Shown here: piece after piece, positions 1 to 9,174 of the stretch
Numbering within the stretch: position 1 is the stretch's first letter
How the letters are laid out: each line of letters opens with the position of its first letter
Source of the DNA: an uncultured Lachnospiraceae bacterium
GTDB taxonomy: Bacteria; Bacillota; Clostridia; Lachnospirales; Lachnospiraceae
Assembly (NCBI GenBank): GCA_910587305.1
Contig: CAJUKV010000007.1
Span: 1-64,000, forward strand
DNA: 64,000 nt
Direction of reading: 5' to 3'
Program-made: the position numbers and the translations under genes
Notes under the pieces: generated by a model
Told to the model about the DNA's origin: nothing
What the model saw: the letters and a program-made list of their open reading frames with translations, nothing else
Databases searched by the model: none

Positions 1-59
1 TTTCGGAACACGAAAAACTACATCATACTCAACAGGCTAAAGCCTATAATAAAGAAGTC

Positions 60-91
60 GCCGGGCGGACATACCAACATGTCCGCCCGGC
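60..91 (-). terminator. Terminator-like hairpin after the GH20 gene
   Basis: A perfect 13-bp inverted repeat (arms 60-72 and 79-91, 6-nt loop) lies 16 bp beyond the stop codon of the minus-strand GH20 gene. On the minus strand it is followed by GACTTCTTTATT, which is only moderately T-rich, so it may be a weak terminator or an mRNA 3'-end stabiliser. The remaining bases 1-59 show no gene. Confidence 0.55.
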
Positions 92-107
92 TCATTGCTC
101 GCGGGAA

Positions 108-2036
108 TCAGTAGCTTCTCATTAAATCCGCATACCAGAAAATCATATCCTGTATACGATAAAGCTCCGATTCTTTGCTGACTGTGCGCCAAATCTCCTT
201 ATAATACATAAACCAATCTTCCAGCTCTCCTGCAAGTAAAGCATAGTTTACAGGAAGCACCGGCTCCGTTCCGTAATCATGCGCGCTTATTGCCGCGCCA
301 ATCTGTTGAAGCAGTTCCATCCCCCTTATTGCCACTAAAGCGGCATGAATCAGTTCATTGGTCCGCTTTGGCAAATCAGGCGTCATGCCGCGCAGTTTAT
401 CTGCAAGACGTTTTAATTCTTCCAAGGAATCAATGATTCCTTGAGATTCATTGATTCCTTGAGATTCGCCGATTTCTCCAAATTCTTTGACTCCCTGGGA
501 TTCACCGATTCCTTCGGCTTCGTTGCTTTCCTTAGATTCTTTGATTCCCTTAAGCTCCGATTCCGTCAGTGCCGCCGACTTTTTCTCCCTGTACCTGACC
601 GCATCCTCCCACTTAAACACCCAATTATGGGAAATTTCAGCAAGCACGGAGACAAAGGTTTCCGACTTATCGCCAAATTCTATCCGTGAAATCCTCCGGT
701 TAATTTCCTCAAAGTCCGGTATATTCCGGTTCCAGGCAAAGGCCGCCCCGTAAATCCTTCCGGGAATGCCCAAATCCGGATGGTTTATATGGCCGTAATC
801 TCCCCAGTCCGTATTCAAAACGCCTATGGCCTGATACTGCACAGCGTAGCTGCACATTCTCCTGATATTTTCATAAGCCACATCCAGTCGGTTCACCATC
901 TGGTTCCACCCGCTTACGCCGGGACAGCAGTACTGCACTGCCCCTGCCTGGGCAAGTTTTTTCGTGGATTCATCGCTCTGGTACTTCTCGTATCCCCAGT
1001 TTAAGCAGATGGTCTGCTTTGGCAGCTCTTTTATGCACTCCGGGAACTCGCAGATAATGTCTCCCCAGAACATGGGCTTTTTGCCCTTTTGCACCACAAA
1101 CTCGCAAATCTCTTTGATAAAGTCCATGTACAGACGCTTCACCCCAACCTGTTCGGCCTTCCCGCGACTTTTCCCCTTTCCAAGGTCAAAGGTTTCGTCT
1201 CCGCCAATGTTAAAATACTCCGAAGTGAACAAAGGCATATATTCCTCTATCAGTCCTTTGATAAAGGTAAGGCTTTCCTCATTGGTCACGTCAATGGTGT
1301 GATGCGCCATCCGGTCATAAAAACCAAAGGGCTCCTTACAGGGCTTTGGCAGTTCGCACAAATGCTCATAGGATTTCGTGCGAAGTATCTTATATAAATG
1401 CCCGAAGCAGGAAATATTGGGCACCAGCTCAATGCCCAGTTTCCGGCAGTAAGCGTCCAGCTCCATGATCTCCTGAGCGGTGAGCGGCGTATCATCCCTC
1501 CACACTTCGCTTAAATCCTCAAACAAATAGCTGTGCTCAATATAAAGCTGAAGTTGATTCATTTTATAAAAGGCCATTTGATCCGCAAGTCCTTTTAAAT
1601 AGGAAAGGGTCGGTATTCTGCCTCTGGTCACGTCATGATAAAATCCCCTGTTATTTATCTGGGGGAAATCATGGATGCTCACAAAGGGAAGACGGGCTCC
1701 TGACTGCCTGATTATCTGGCGCAGGGTCTGAACGCCGTACAAAAGCCCTTTGTCCCCGCTGCCTTTTATCTTTACGCCCTCCTCTGAAATAGTAAGCCGG
1801 TACTCCTCTTCCTTAAGCGCAGGATCTATGGCAAGATGCACGGCGCCCTTTTTGGACGCTCCTTTTGTCAGCGCCAGCCCATATCCGCTGCGGGCGCGAA
1901 GCTCCTTTTGCAAAAGCTCCCCGTACGCAAAAACATTGGGGCTGCAGGCGCTGTCCAATACTATTTTTTTATCAAAAGTAATGGTATAAATTCCTTCTTC
2001 AAAACGAACCTGCTGGGGTTCCGGTATCAAATACAT
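108..2036 (-). CDS. GH20-family beta-N-acetylhexosaminidase, cytoplasmic
   Basis: Predicted retaining exo-beta-N-acetylhexosaminidase of 642 residues. The N-terminal third resembles the GH20b domain. The TIM barrel follows from about residue 130 and carries the family motif GGDET, with the catalytic pair D280-E281. No signal peptide is visible, so it should act on imported oligosaccharides in the cytoplasm. The start is the ATG at 2036, because TAAGGAGG sits 6 nt upstream; an in-frame ATG at 2060 lacks such a site. It follows the beta-galactosidase gene on the same strand at 125 bp, suggesting joint action on Gal-beta-HexNAc sugars (inference). Around residues 494-535 there is a low-complexity insert rich in E, S, Q, G and I, coded by short DNA repeats. 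The family call is firm; the substrate is not known. Confidence 0.83.
   Translation of the reverse strand: MYLIPEPQQVRFEEGIYTITFDKKIVLDSACSPNVFAYGELLQKELRARSGYGLALTKGASKKGAVHLAIDPALKEEEYRLTISEEGVKIKGSGDKGLLYGVQTLRQIIRQSGARLPFVSIHDFPQINNRGFYHDVTRGRIPTLSYLKGLADQMAFYKMNQLQLYIEHSYLFEDLSEVWRDDTPLTAQEIMELDAYCRKLGIELVPNISCFGHLYKILRTKSYEHLCELPKPCKEPFGFYDRMAHHTIDVTNEESLTFIKGLIEEYMPLFTSEYFNIGGDETFDLGKGKSRGKAEQVGVKRLYMDFIKEICEFVVQKGKKPMFWGDIICEFPECIKELPKQTICLNWGYEKYQSDESTKKLAQAGAVQYCCPGVSGWNQMVNRLDVAYENIRRMCSYAVQYQAIGVLNTDWGDYGHINHPDLGIPGRIYGAAFAWNRNIPDFEEINRRISRIEFGDKSETFVSVLAEISHNWVFKWEDAVRYREKKSAALTESELKGIKESKESNEAEGIGESQGVKEFGEIGESQGINESQGIIDSLEELKRLADKLRGMTPDLPKRTNELIHAALVAIRGMELLQQIGAAISAHDYGTEPVLPVNYALLAGELEDWFMYYKEIWRTVSKESELYRIQDMIFWYADLMRSY
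433..555 (-). repeat. Short in-gene repeats coding an ESQGI-rich linker
   Basis: The 15-mer GATTCCTTGAGATTC occurs at 435-449 and again at 453-467, with degraded versions through about 555. On the coding strand these give repeated ESQG(I/V) peptides inside the GH20 protein. All copies stay in frame, so the tract looks like a tolerated repeat expansion in a surface linker. Confidence 0.7.
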
Positions 2037-2161
2037 ATAAAACCTCCTTACTGCCGACATCCGGTAAATATAGGTGTAGGCGTCCCTTTAAACATGAATA
2101 GATTGAAAAATAAGTAACTATGCTTAGCAAGTGCAACGTCCTGGTCCGAATTGTTACACGG

Positions 2162-5100
2162 TTACATTTTCTCCGGCACAAGCCTCACATGAAAAGCAAA
2201 CTCTTTTTCATCCAGCCGGTACCTTTCAATCAATTCCGGTCCGCAGCTGTTTGAACCAATCCCGCTCTGGCGGTAATCTAAGCAAAGCACGGTATAGGGA
2301 GATTCTTCCAGTTCATAGTTGTGCGCCTTTTGTGTGAGCTCCTCCTGGGTATAAACAGAAGCATTAAAGGCAAAGGTCTCTTTCCCTGCTGCCGTCAGCG
2401 CCGCTTTATCGCTTCTCACCGTCACATAATCGCAGTCGTGATGGCTTCCGTTCTCCTGAGGCCTTATATAATCCTCATGCATTGCCTTCACATCCGTCTC
2501 AAACACCCCGTGGTAACCGGCATACTTCTTATCGATATAGCTTTCCACTGGCCCGATTCCGCAATAGGTGACCTTCGCCATGGATTTCGGTAAATAAAGA
2601 CGCAGGCCAAACCTTGGCAGGAATGGGAATACGGGGTCTTTCTCCACCGCAAAGGCGGCGTCAAGAAAACCGTCCGAACGGACCGTCCAGCACGCCTGAA
2701 TGTTCAAAATCCTCTGGATATAAACTGCGGATATGGAAAGGTTTGTTAATATCTTTACTTCCCTCTCCGAAACCTTAACCTCTGTCTCATAGGCCCTTGT
2801 GACAATGCGGTCGTACTTTGCCTCTCTCCACTCTTCTTTTATCCGGCGGTCATTGTCGGTAGGCGCTCTCCAAATATTAAATTCCATAGGCCGCTCTATA
2901 AAGGACTGATTCTGATACACCATCTTTGTAAACAAACTTGTTAGTTTATCATAGGTGTAAGCAAATGCCGGCGCAGATACCACCAAAGCGGTATCATCCT
3001 CTTCAATTTCAAACTTTACTTTTTCCCCTTCTCCTGCAAATAATTCTTTCACCTTCTGGTTTTGTCTTTCATCGTTCGCCAACGCTATCTCCTCAAAACC
3101 AAGTAAAAAGCCGTCCGGCAAAATTTCCGTTGCCCCCTTCTGATAATAGGAAACTTTCAAAAAACATTTCCCCCTTTCGGGTAATTGAAAGTTTTCAGGC
3201 CACTGAAAGTTTACGGGTATCACCTTTTCCTCATGGGCAGGTATCGCAAGGAGATTCGGATCTTCCACTGATCCCTTCCCCACAACCACGCCGTCACAGA
3301 GTATTTCATACCCTACCGTCAGGTAATCTCTAAGGTTTCTAAAATCCATATAGTTTTTCAGCGTCAGTTCCATTTTCTCCTGGTCAAAAGCCGTAACTCT
3401 GGCCGGGCGGTACACATTCTTAAATTCCATAAGTCCCGTGTGAGGCGTCCTGTCAGGGTAAACCAGCCCGTCCATACAGAAGTTCCCGTCGTGGGGATAT
3501 TCCCCATGGTCGCCGCCGTAAGCATAGATCTTTTTTCCGGCAATTGTTTTTCCCAAATCAATGGCGTGATCGCACCACTCCCATATAAAGCCGCCGCAGG
3601 CTCCCTCATGCTGCCATATTGCCTCAAAATAATCCTCCAAATCTCCGGGGCCGTTGCCCATGGCATGGCAAAACTCACACATCACAAAGGGCTTAGAACC
3701 ATCCTCTTTAAAATAATCATGAATCTCTTCCAGGGCAGGATACATACGGCTGAATAAATCTATGTTGCTAAAATCATATTTCCGCTTTTCGGATACATAA
3801 AGCGCGCTTTCATAATGGGTCAGACGGGTAGGATCAAACTCCTTTGTCCACTTAAGCGCCTCCTCAAAGGTACACCCATAGGCGCATTCATTTCCCATAG
3901 ACCAAATCACCACGCTTGGACGGTTCTTATCCCGCTCCACACAGCGTTTCGTCCTGTCAAGCGTAGCTTCGGTAAAGTCCGGATTATCCGCAATAGCCTC
4001 GTTCCAAACTTTCCGGCGGCTCTCCCAATCCGAATCTTTCCTGTAGACGTCCGCCGTTCCATGGCTCTCATTGTCCGCCTCGTCAATCACATAAAAGCCC
4101 AGTCTGTCATAAAGCTGATAAAAGGCGGGCGCATTGGGATAATGGCTGGTGCGGATTGCATTGATGTTGTGCTCCTTCATTACCTGCAAATCTTTCATCA
4201 TCTGTTCCCTGGTGATGGCAAAGCCTGTGACAGGGTCGCTGTCATGGCGGTTCGTGCCATGGAATTTCACCTTAACGCCATTGATGTACAAAACGCCGTC
4301 GGTAACATGAATCTCGCGGATTCCCACATAATCCGTGATTACCTCATTTTCCGTCTCCAAAACCAACGTGTAGAGGTATGGAGCCTCCGCGTTCCAAAGC
4401 TTCGCATCCTTTATCTGAAAAAACATCTTTCCTTCCCCGGCCTGTCCCTCTGCAATCAGCTTTCCTTCCTTATCAAAAAGCTGACCTTTCATATCAACTG
4501 CCTGTCCCTGGTATGTAAAAGTGATTTCTACCGTTCCGTCTTTGTAATCCTTAGTGGGATACGCTTTTACAAAATAATCGAAAATACACTTTTCCGGCCT
4601 TCTTAAAAGATATACATCCCGGAAAATACCGCTCATCCTGAATTTATCCTGATCCTCTAAATAGCTTCCGTCGCACCACTTAAGCGCAAGCACGGACAGA
4701 ACATTTTCCCCTTCTCTAAGATGGGCTGTCACATCAAATTCACTGGTGGAATGGGACACCTGGCTATAGCCCACGAACCGGCCGTTTATCCACACATAAA
4801 AGCAGGAATCCACTCCCTCGAAATTCAAAAAGGCTCTTGGCGCTTTTTCATCTTTATGATACACAAAGCTGCGCACGTATTCCCCACAGGGGTTTTCATG
4901 GGGCACATAAGGCGGATCCATTGGAAAAGGGTAGCGGGTATTGGTGTACTGGTGGCAGTCATATCCATAATTCTGCCACACCCCCGGCACTGTCACCGTA
5001 TGAAATCCTTCAAGAGAAAATCCCTCTTTAAAAAATTCCTCCTTTGCCTCATAAATACTGTCAAAGTAGCGAAACTTCCACTGGCCGGAAAGAAGCATAA

Positions 5101-5230
5101 ACCGATCGGAGGCTTCTCTTTCATCCACCAGATTGTCCATCCTTACGGAAGCCGGAATGTAGTAGGCTCTGTTTGGCATCGTATTTTTGTGCAACACCTT
5201 TAAATCTTCATAATACTTTGGTACGATCAT
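2162..5230 (-). CDS. lacZ: Beta-galactosidase, GH2 family (LacZ type)
   Basis: Predicted beta-galactosidase of 1022 residues, matching the length and domain order of the LacZ group: jelly-roll sugar-binding domain, Ig-like domains around a TIM barrel, and a C-terminal beta-sandwich. The acid/base is E448 in MGNEC and the nucleophile is E519 in MCEFCHAMGNG, both classic GH2 signatures. No signal peptide is present, so it is cytoplasmic. The ATG at 5230 follows GAGGGAAAA. The GH20 gene lies downstream on the same strand and AraC-type genes plus an ABC importer diverge upstream, so the block looks like a beta-galactoside or Gal-HexNAc utilisation locus. A possible -10 (TATAAT, minus strand, 5358-5363) is visible without a convincing -35. 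The family call is very secure; the natural substrate is uncertain. Confidence 0.95.
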   Translation of the reverse strand: MIVPKYYEDLKVLHKNTMPNRAYYIPASVRMDNLVDEREASDRFMLLSGQWKFRYFDSIYEAKEEFFKEGFSLEGFHTVTVPGVWQNYGYDCHQYTNTRYPFPMDPPYVPHENPCGEYVRSFVYHKDEKAPRAFLNFEGVDSCFYVWINGRFVGYSQVSHSTSEFDVTAHLREGENVLSVLALKWCDGSYLEDQDKFRMSGIFRDVYLLRRPEKCIFDYFVKAYPTKDYKDGTVEITFTYQGQAVDMKGQLFDKEGKLIAEGQAGEGKMFFQIKDAKLWNAEAPYLYTLVLETENEVITDYVGIREIHVTDGVLYINGVKVKFHGTNRHDSDPVTGFAITREQMMKDLQVMKEHNINAIRTSHYPNAPAFYQLYDRLGFYVIDEADNESHGTADVYRKDSDWESRRKVWNEAIADNPDFTEATLDRTKRCVERDKNRPSVVIWSMGNECAYGCTFEEALKWTKEFDPTRLTHYESALYVSEKRKYDFSNIDLFSRMYPALEEIHDYFKEDGSKPFVMCEFCHAMGNGPGDLEDYFEAIWQHEGACGGFIWEWCDHAIDLGKTIAGKKIYAYGGDHGEYPHDGNFCMDGLVYPDRTPHTGLMEFKNVYRPARVTAFDQEKMELTLKNYMDFRNLRDYLTVGYEILCDGVVVGKGSVEDPNLLAIPAHEEKVIPVNFQWPENFQLPERGKCFLKVSYYQKGATEILPDGFLLGFEEIALANDERQNQKVKELFAGEGEKVKFEIEEDDTALVVSAPAFAYTYDKLTSLFTKMVYQNQSFIERPMEFNIWRAPTDNDRRIKEEWREAKYDRIVTRAYETEVKVSEREVKILTNLSISAVYIQRILNIQACWTVRSDGFLDAAFAVEKDPVFPFLPRFGLRLYLPKSMAKVTYCGIGPVESYIDKKYAGYHGVFETDVKAMHEDYIRPQENGSHHDCDYVTVRSDKAALTAAGKETFAFNASVYTQEELTQKAHNYELEESPYTVLCLDYRQSGIGSNSCGPELIERYRLDEKEFAFHVRLVPEKM

Positions 5231-5264
5231 TTTTCCCTCATTTCTGCGCGGCTTTTTTACCTGT

Positions 5265-5297
5265 CAGGTTTGCGGACGCCGCACGGACACAAACCTG
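5265..5297. repeat. Inverted repeat in the lacZ 5' leader
   Basis: CAGGTTTG (5265-5272) and CAAACCTG (5290-5297) form a perfect 8-bp stem around a GC-rich inner hairpin (GCGGAC...). It lies between the divergent lacZ and AraC genes, 35 bp before the lacZ start. It could be an operator or a leader hairpin. Confidence 0.5.
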
Positions 5298-5395
5298 CGG
5301 ACCGAAAATTAAATACTGCTTATCATAATTCGTTTCTCAGCCCTTAGCTTTATCCCAATTATAAAGAAAGATGAAAAAAATAGCCATATCCTGTA

Positions 5396-5425
5396 TTGAA
5401 CAAAATATGCACAAAATGGTACAAT
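5396..5425 (+). promoter_or_regulatory. Probable promoter of the first AraC gene
   Basis: TTGAAC (5396-5401) and TACAAT (5420-5425) are separated by 18 bp, 41 bp upstream of the AraC start codon. This is close to the sigma-A consensus. Confidence 0.6.
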
Positions 5426-5466
5426 CATAATTGTAACCTGAAATATCCCTGACAAAGGAGAGCGCC

Positions 5467-6318
5467 ATGTATTCCAACACCGGCTATTTATTTGATACCG
5501 ACATTGAAACGGAAGATTCAGATCACCCTTTAACAGTTCTAAGCAGCGGCATTTACCGGCTTTCCCACCAGCCCGTCATGCCCACTCTGCGCCCAAAAGG
5601 CCGCAAAGATTACCAGCTTTTGTACATCTTTTCCGGAAAAGCCTTCTTTTGTTTTCACGATTCTTTCGACGAAAACACTGAGGTTTTGGCAGGGCATATG
5701 GTACTGTACCGACCGGGGGAAAGCCAGGAATACCGCTACTATGCCAAGGACAACCCTGAGGTATGCTGGATACATTTTTCCGGCTGCCAGGCGGCCGAAA
5801 TGCTGGACAAAATTGGCTTTTTAAAATCCCACACTCTTTTCTGCGGGGTTTCCATCCACTATCGGGAGCTTTTCAGGCGGATTATTTTGGAACTACAGTT
5901 AAAGCGCCCCTGCTTTGAAGAATTGCTGCGCTTTTACCTTGGGCAGCTTTTTACGGAAATCCACCGGAGCCAGCTTGAGTTCTCCGCTGAAAAATATCGA
6001 AATCAAAAGGAAATGGAGGCTACCGTTCACTTTTTTAATGAATCCTTTACCCGGGCTATCTCCATTGAAGACTACGCCAAAGACCACCATATGAGCATAA
6101 GCTGGTTTATCCGCAGCTTTAAGCAATATATGGGAATGACTCCCATGCAGTATATCACTTCCATCCGGATCAATAAGGCCAGGGAGCTTTTAAGAAACAC
6201 CAACTGTTCCGTTCAGGAAATCAGTAATCTTGTGGGATATGAAAATCCTTTGTATTTCAGCAGGATTTTCAGAAAGCAGACAGGGTTTTCACCCTCCCGA
6301 TACCGAAAAGAAGGATAA
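5467..6318 (+). CDS. AraC-family transcriptional regulator
   Basis: A 283-residue regulator with an N-terminal cupin-like sensor half (about residues 20-150) and a C-terminal AraC double helix-turn-helix (about 185-283). The C-terminus has the family-typical segments SISWFIRSFKQYMGMTP and VGYENPLYFSRIFRKQTGFSP. AAAGGAG lies 5 nt before the ATG. It diverges from lacZ and is followed after 99 bp by a second AraC gene and an ABC importer on the same strand, so it probably senses a sugar and controls lacZ-GH20 or the importer (inference). The two AraC proteins share architecture but are clearly different sequences, so they are not a recent duplication. Confidence 0.9.
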   Translation: MYSNTGYLFDTDIETEDSDHPLTVLSSGIYRLSHQPVMPTLRPKGRKDYQLLYIFSGKAFFCFHDSFDENTEVLAGHMVLYRPGESQEYRYYAKDNPEVCWIHFSGCQAAEMLDKIGFLKSHTLFCGVSIHYRELFRRIILELQLKRPCFEELLRFYLGQLFTEIHRSQLEFSAEKYRNQKEMEATVHFFNESFTRAISIEDYAKDHHMSISWFIRSFKQYMGMTPMQYITSIRINKARELLRNTNCSVQEISNLVGYENPLYFSRIFRKQTGFSPSRYRKEG

Positions 6319-6417
6319 ATCCGGAAATAATCTAATATGTATCCAACGCTTCGGCGTATGAGCGTTATATATTGTAGAAATCCGCTATTTTATAGCAGCC
6401 TCATGGGAGGATAATAA

Positions 6418-7311
6418 ATGAGTGATAAAGGAAAAAACGAAATGATCTACAGATACTATGAAATGCCTCTGGACAGTCCGGCGATTGCCTTTTTTGACAG
6501 GCTGGATATACGGGAAAAGGACCGACTTCATTTCCACAATTATATGGAAATAGGTTATTGCTACGGGGGGAGCTGCAATATTGTAATTGGCAAAAATGAG
6601 TTTGCCTGCAGCGGCGGCATGTTTACCATCATTCCCCAAAATACCCCTCACATGACCATTTTTCGCGAAGAAATTCCCTGCCGGTGGGAGTATCTTATTG
6701 TGGATACGGACGCTTTTCTCTCCGATATTTATAAGGAAAATCCCTGCCTGGCCGACCATTTGATCCGCCGGGTCAATCATCTGCCCTATCTCATTCCTGA
6801 AAAGGATCAGGAAAAAATGGCAGGACTTATTAAGCAGCTTCTGGGATTGATGCGTAAACGGGAAGAACTGTATCTGGAGGAATTAAAAGGGCTTCTGACC
6901 GCACTGCTTATCAATATTGCAAGGCTTAGCAGAGAAGAACCTGCCCTGATCTCTCCCCCAAAGCCTGCAAATACCACCATCATCGCCCCCGCCCTTGACT
7001 ACATCAGCCTTGTGCCGGAACGTCCAATTAAAATAGAAGAACTGGCCGCAATGTGTCATGTGAGCGAAGCTCATTTCAGAAGGGTTTTTGTGGAATGCAT
7101 GAAAATGCCTCCTGTTAAATACATTAACCAGGTCCGCATCCGCCGCGCCTGCGACGAACTGCAAAGAACAAACGATTCCATCAATGCCATAGCCGCCCGG
7201 GCCGGCTTTAGCACTCTTTCCACCTTTAACCGGAATTTCCGTCAGATTATGGGGATTTCTCCCCAACAGCTGCGCAGACACTCCGAAGACAGACAGACCC
7301 GTCAAACATAA
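6418..7311 (+). CDS. AraC-family transcriptional regulator
   Basis: A 297-residue regulator with an N-terminal cupin (residues about 15-110, including a LHFHNYMEIGYCYGG strand-turn typical of AraC sugar sensors) and a C-terminal AraC DNA-binding domain (about 195-290, ending in FSTLSTFNRNFRQIMGISP). The start follows GGGAGG. A good terminator follows immediately, so it is probably transcribed apart from the binding-protein gene 237 bp further on. Its position makes it a candidate activator of that importer operon. Confidence 0.9.
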   Translation: MSDKGKNEMIYRYYEMPLDSPAIAFFDRLDIREKDRLHFHNYMEIGYCYGGSCNIVIGKNEFACSGGMFTIIPQNTPHMTIFREEIPCRWEYLIVDTDAFLSDIYKENPCLADHLIRRVNHLPYLIPEKDQEKMAGLIKQLLGLMRKREELYLEELKGLLTALLINIARLSREEPALISPPKPANTTIIAPALDYISLVPERPIKIEELAAMCHVSEAHFRRVFVECMKMPPVKYINQVRIRRACDELQRTNDSINAIAARAGFSTLSTFNRNFRQIMGISPQQLRRHSEDRQTRQT

Positions 7312-7320
7312 CATCACACT

Positions 7321-7342
7321 GCCGGCCTCAGGCCGGTTTTTT
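7321..7342 (+). terminator. Rho-independent terminator after the second AraC gene
   Basis: CCGGCC-TCA-GGCCGG (7322-7336) is followed by six T residues. It separates the AraC gene from the downstream importer operon. Confidence 0.88.
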
Positions 7343-7548
7343 GTATAATTTGTTCAAAATGATTGATATTGCACACTTTATGCTCGAAATCAATAACATA
7401 CAAGATTTTTTATATGGTCCAATGCACATGGATCGGTAAATTTATCGTCTATAACTTGTACATATTGTCATTTTCTATCGAAAAATGCAGATTACCGTTA
7501 TATACAAATTTACCAATTACATTCACTCAAAAGGGAGGAAAAAAGAAA

Positions 7549-8967
7549 ATGAAAAGAAAAATTATTTCTGCTTTACTTGCCCTGACCATGGTTATTTCCA
7601 TGACCGCATGTGGCGGCGGTTCAGGCGCTTCTACTGACAGTGGTTCAGGGGACGCTGCCGCTGATACGGGCGCAGGGGATGCCGCTGCCGACACAGGCGC
7701 GGGCGACGCTGCTGCTGACACAGGCGCAGGTGCGGAAGATGCTGCCCCTGTTGAAGGCGGTTCCGCTGACGAAAACACCCTGACCGTATGGACCTGGGAT
7801 CCGAATTTCAACGTATATGCCATTCAGAAAGCTGCTGAAATTTATGCCCAGGATCATGAAGGCTTCAAGGTTGAGGTAAGTGAAGTACAGTCTGACGACA
7901 TTGAAACCCGTATTACCACAGCAGTGGCTGCAGGCGATTTAAGCACCCTTCCTGACATCTTCCTGATGCAGGACAATTCATTCCAGAAATACACCACCAA
8001 CTATCCGGACGTATTTACCGACCTGACAAGCTCGGGAATTGATTTTTCACAGTTCTCAGCCGCTAAGGTTGCTTACTCCACATTGGACGGCAAGAATTAC
8101 GGTATTCCTTTTGATAACGGCGCAGTTATCAACTGTATGCGTACCGACTATCTGGAAGAAGCCGGCTACACCATTGACGACTTTACTGACATCACATGGT
8201 CCGATTACATGGAAAAGGCAAAAGTTGTTTTAGAGAAAACAGGACAGCCTATCCTCACATCCCAGGCAGGTTCCCCTGACCTTATCATGATGATGCTGCA
8301 GTCCTGCGGTTCTTCTCTTTTCAAGGAAGACGGTTCCGTAAACATTGACGGAAATGCGGAGCTGAAGCAAATTATGGATATCTATGTACAGATGGTAAAA
8401 GACGGTACTTTAGTAGAAGTAACGGACTGGGATCAGTACATTGCTTCCCTTAACAACGGCACTACCGTAAGCGCATTAAACGGCTGCTGGATTATGGCCA
8501 GCATCACTGTTGCAGAGGATCAGTCCGGCAAATGGGCTATCACAAATATGCCTAAGTTAGACGGTGTCAGCAATGCAACCAACTACTCCAACAACGGTGG
8601 GTCTTCATGGGCTATTTCCACTAACTGCCAGAAGGTTGATTTAGCGGTAGATTTCATGAACTCCACTTTCGCAGGAAGCAACGCTCTGTATGACGACGTT
8701 ATTTCCAAGGGCGCTCTTGCAACATGGGCACCTGCAGGCGAATCCGAAGCTTACAACCAGCCGGTTGCGTTCTTTGGAGACGATGCTATTTATGCTAAAA
8801 TCGTTGAGTTCGCTACCCATACTCCTTCCAATATCACAGGCGCGTTCTACTATGACGCACGTGACGCCGTAGGTGTTGCAGTTTCCAACATCTGCCAGCA
8901 GGGCGCTGATATTGATTCCGAAATCAAGACAGCACAGGAAACCGTAGAATTTAATATGGGCGGCTGA
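7549..8967 (+). CDS. Sugar ABC transporter substrate-binding lipoprotein
   Basis: Extracellular solute-binding protein of family 1 (maltose-type fold), 472 residues. The signal peptide ends in a lipobox with the lipid-anchored Cys at residue 21 (SMTAC). After it comes a flexible tether holding three tandem GDAAADTGA peptides, then the mature bilobed domain from about residue 80 (NTLTVWTWDPNFN). The start at 7549 is chosen because GGGAGG lies just upstream and the signal peptide begins there; the open frame extends 186 bp further up without a ribosome site. It leads an importer operon with two permeases downstream; no ATPase gene is present, so it presumably uses a shared MsmK-type ATPase encoded elsewhere. 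The ligand is unknown, but the nearby GH20 and GH2 enzymes suggest a beta-linked oligosaccharide. Confidence 0.92.
   Translation: MKRKIISALLALTMVISMTACGGGSGASTDSGSGDAAADTGAGDAAADTGAGDAAADTGAGAEDAAPVEGGSADENTLTVWTWDPNFNVYAIQKAAEIYAQDHEGFKVEVSEVQSDDIETRITTAVAAGDLSTLPDIFLMQDNSFQKYTTNYPDVFTDLTSSGIDFSQFSAAKVAYSTLDGKNYGIPFDNGAVINCMRTDYLEEAGYTIDDFTDITWSDYMEKAKVVLEKTGQPILTSQAGSPDLIMMMLQSCGSSLFKEDGSVNIDGNAELKQIMDIYVQMVKDGTLVEVTDWDQYIASLNNGTTVSALNGCWIMASITVAEDQSGKWAITNMPKLDGVSNATNYSNNGGSSWAISTNCQKVDLAVDFMNSTFAGSNALYDDVISKGALATWAPAGESEAYNQPVAFFGDDAIYAKIVEFATHTPSNITGAFYYDARDAVGVAVSNICQQGADIDSEIKTAQETVEFNMGG
7648..7728 (+). repeat. Three 27-bp tandem repeats in the lipoprotein tether
   Basis: Three in-frame 27-bp units (7648-7674, 7675-7701, 7702-7728) code for GDAAADTGA three times. 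The third-codon positions have diverged while the peptide is identical. Confidence 0.85.
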
Positions 8968-9045
8968 TCTTCATTTCAGGAAGTGATAGCACTTTTACAT
9001 TACGATTCAGAAAGCTATTTTTATAGCTCATAAGCAATGTTAGTC

Positions 9046-9090
9046 AAAAGGTCTGTCTGCTGCTGGCAAGGCGGCAGATAGGCCTTTTTT
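9046..9090 (+). terminator. Attenuating hairpin between binding protein and permeases
   Basis: AAAAGGTCTGTCTGC pairs, with two wobbles, with GCAGATAGGCCTTTTTT across a short loop. Sitting between the binding-protein gene and the permease genes of one operon, it probably causes partial termination or 3'-end protection that keeps the binding protein more abundant than the permeases. Confidence 0.8.
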
Positions 9091-9174
9091 ATACCACAAT
9101 ACCACACCCAACAGCAAATATCCTCCTATCCGGATGTTTGTATGTTAATAAAATTGAAAGGGAGGGAAAATTAT

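Noticed and set aside
3815..4606. Long plus-strand frame (263 codons) inside lacZ
   Set aside because: It lies wholly opposite the clearly coding lacZ gene, and its composition is that of a reverse-strand shadow.
7363..7548. 62-residue N-terminal extension of the first binding protein
   Set aside because: The lipoprotein signal peptide starts at 7549 with GGGAGG just upstream; an extension would bury it.
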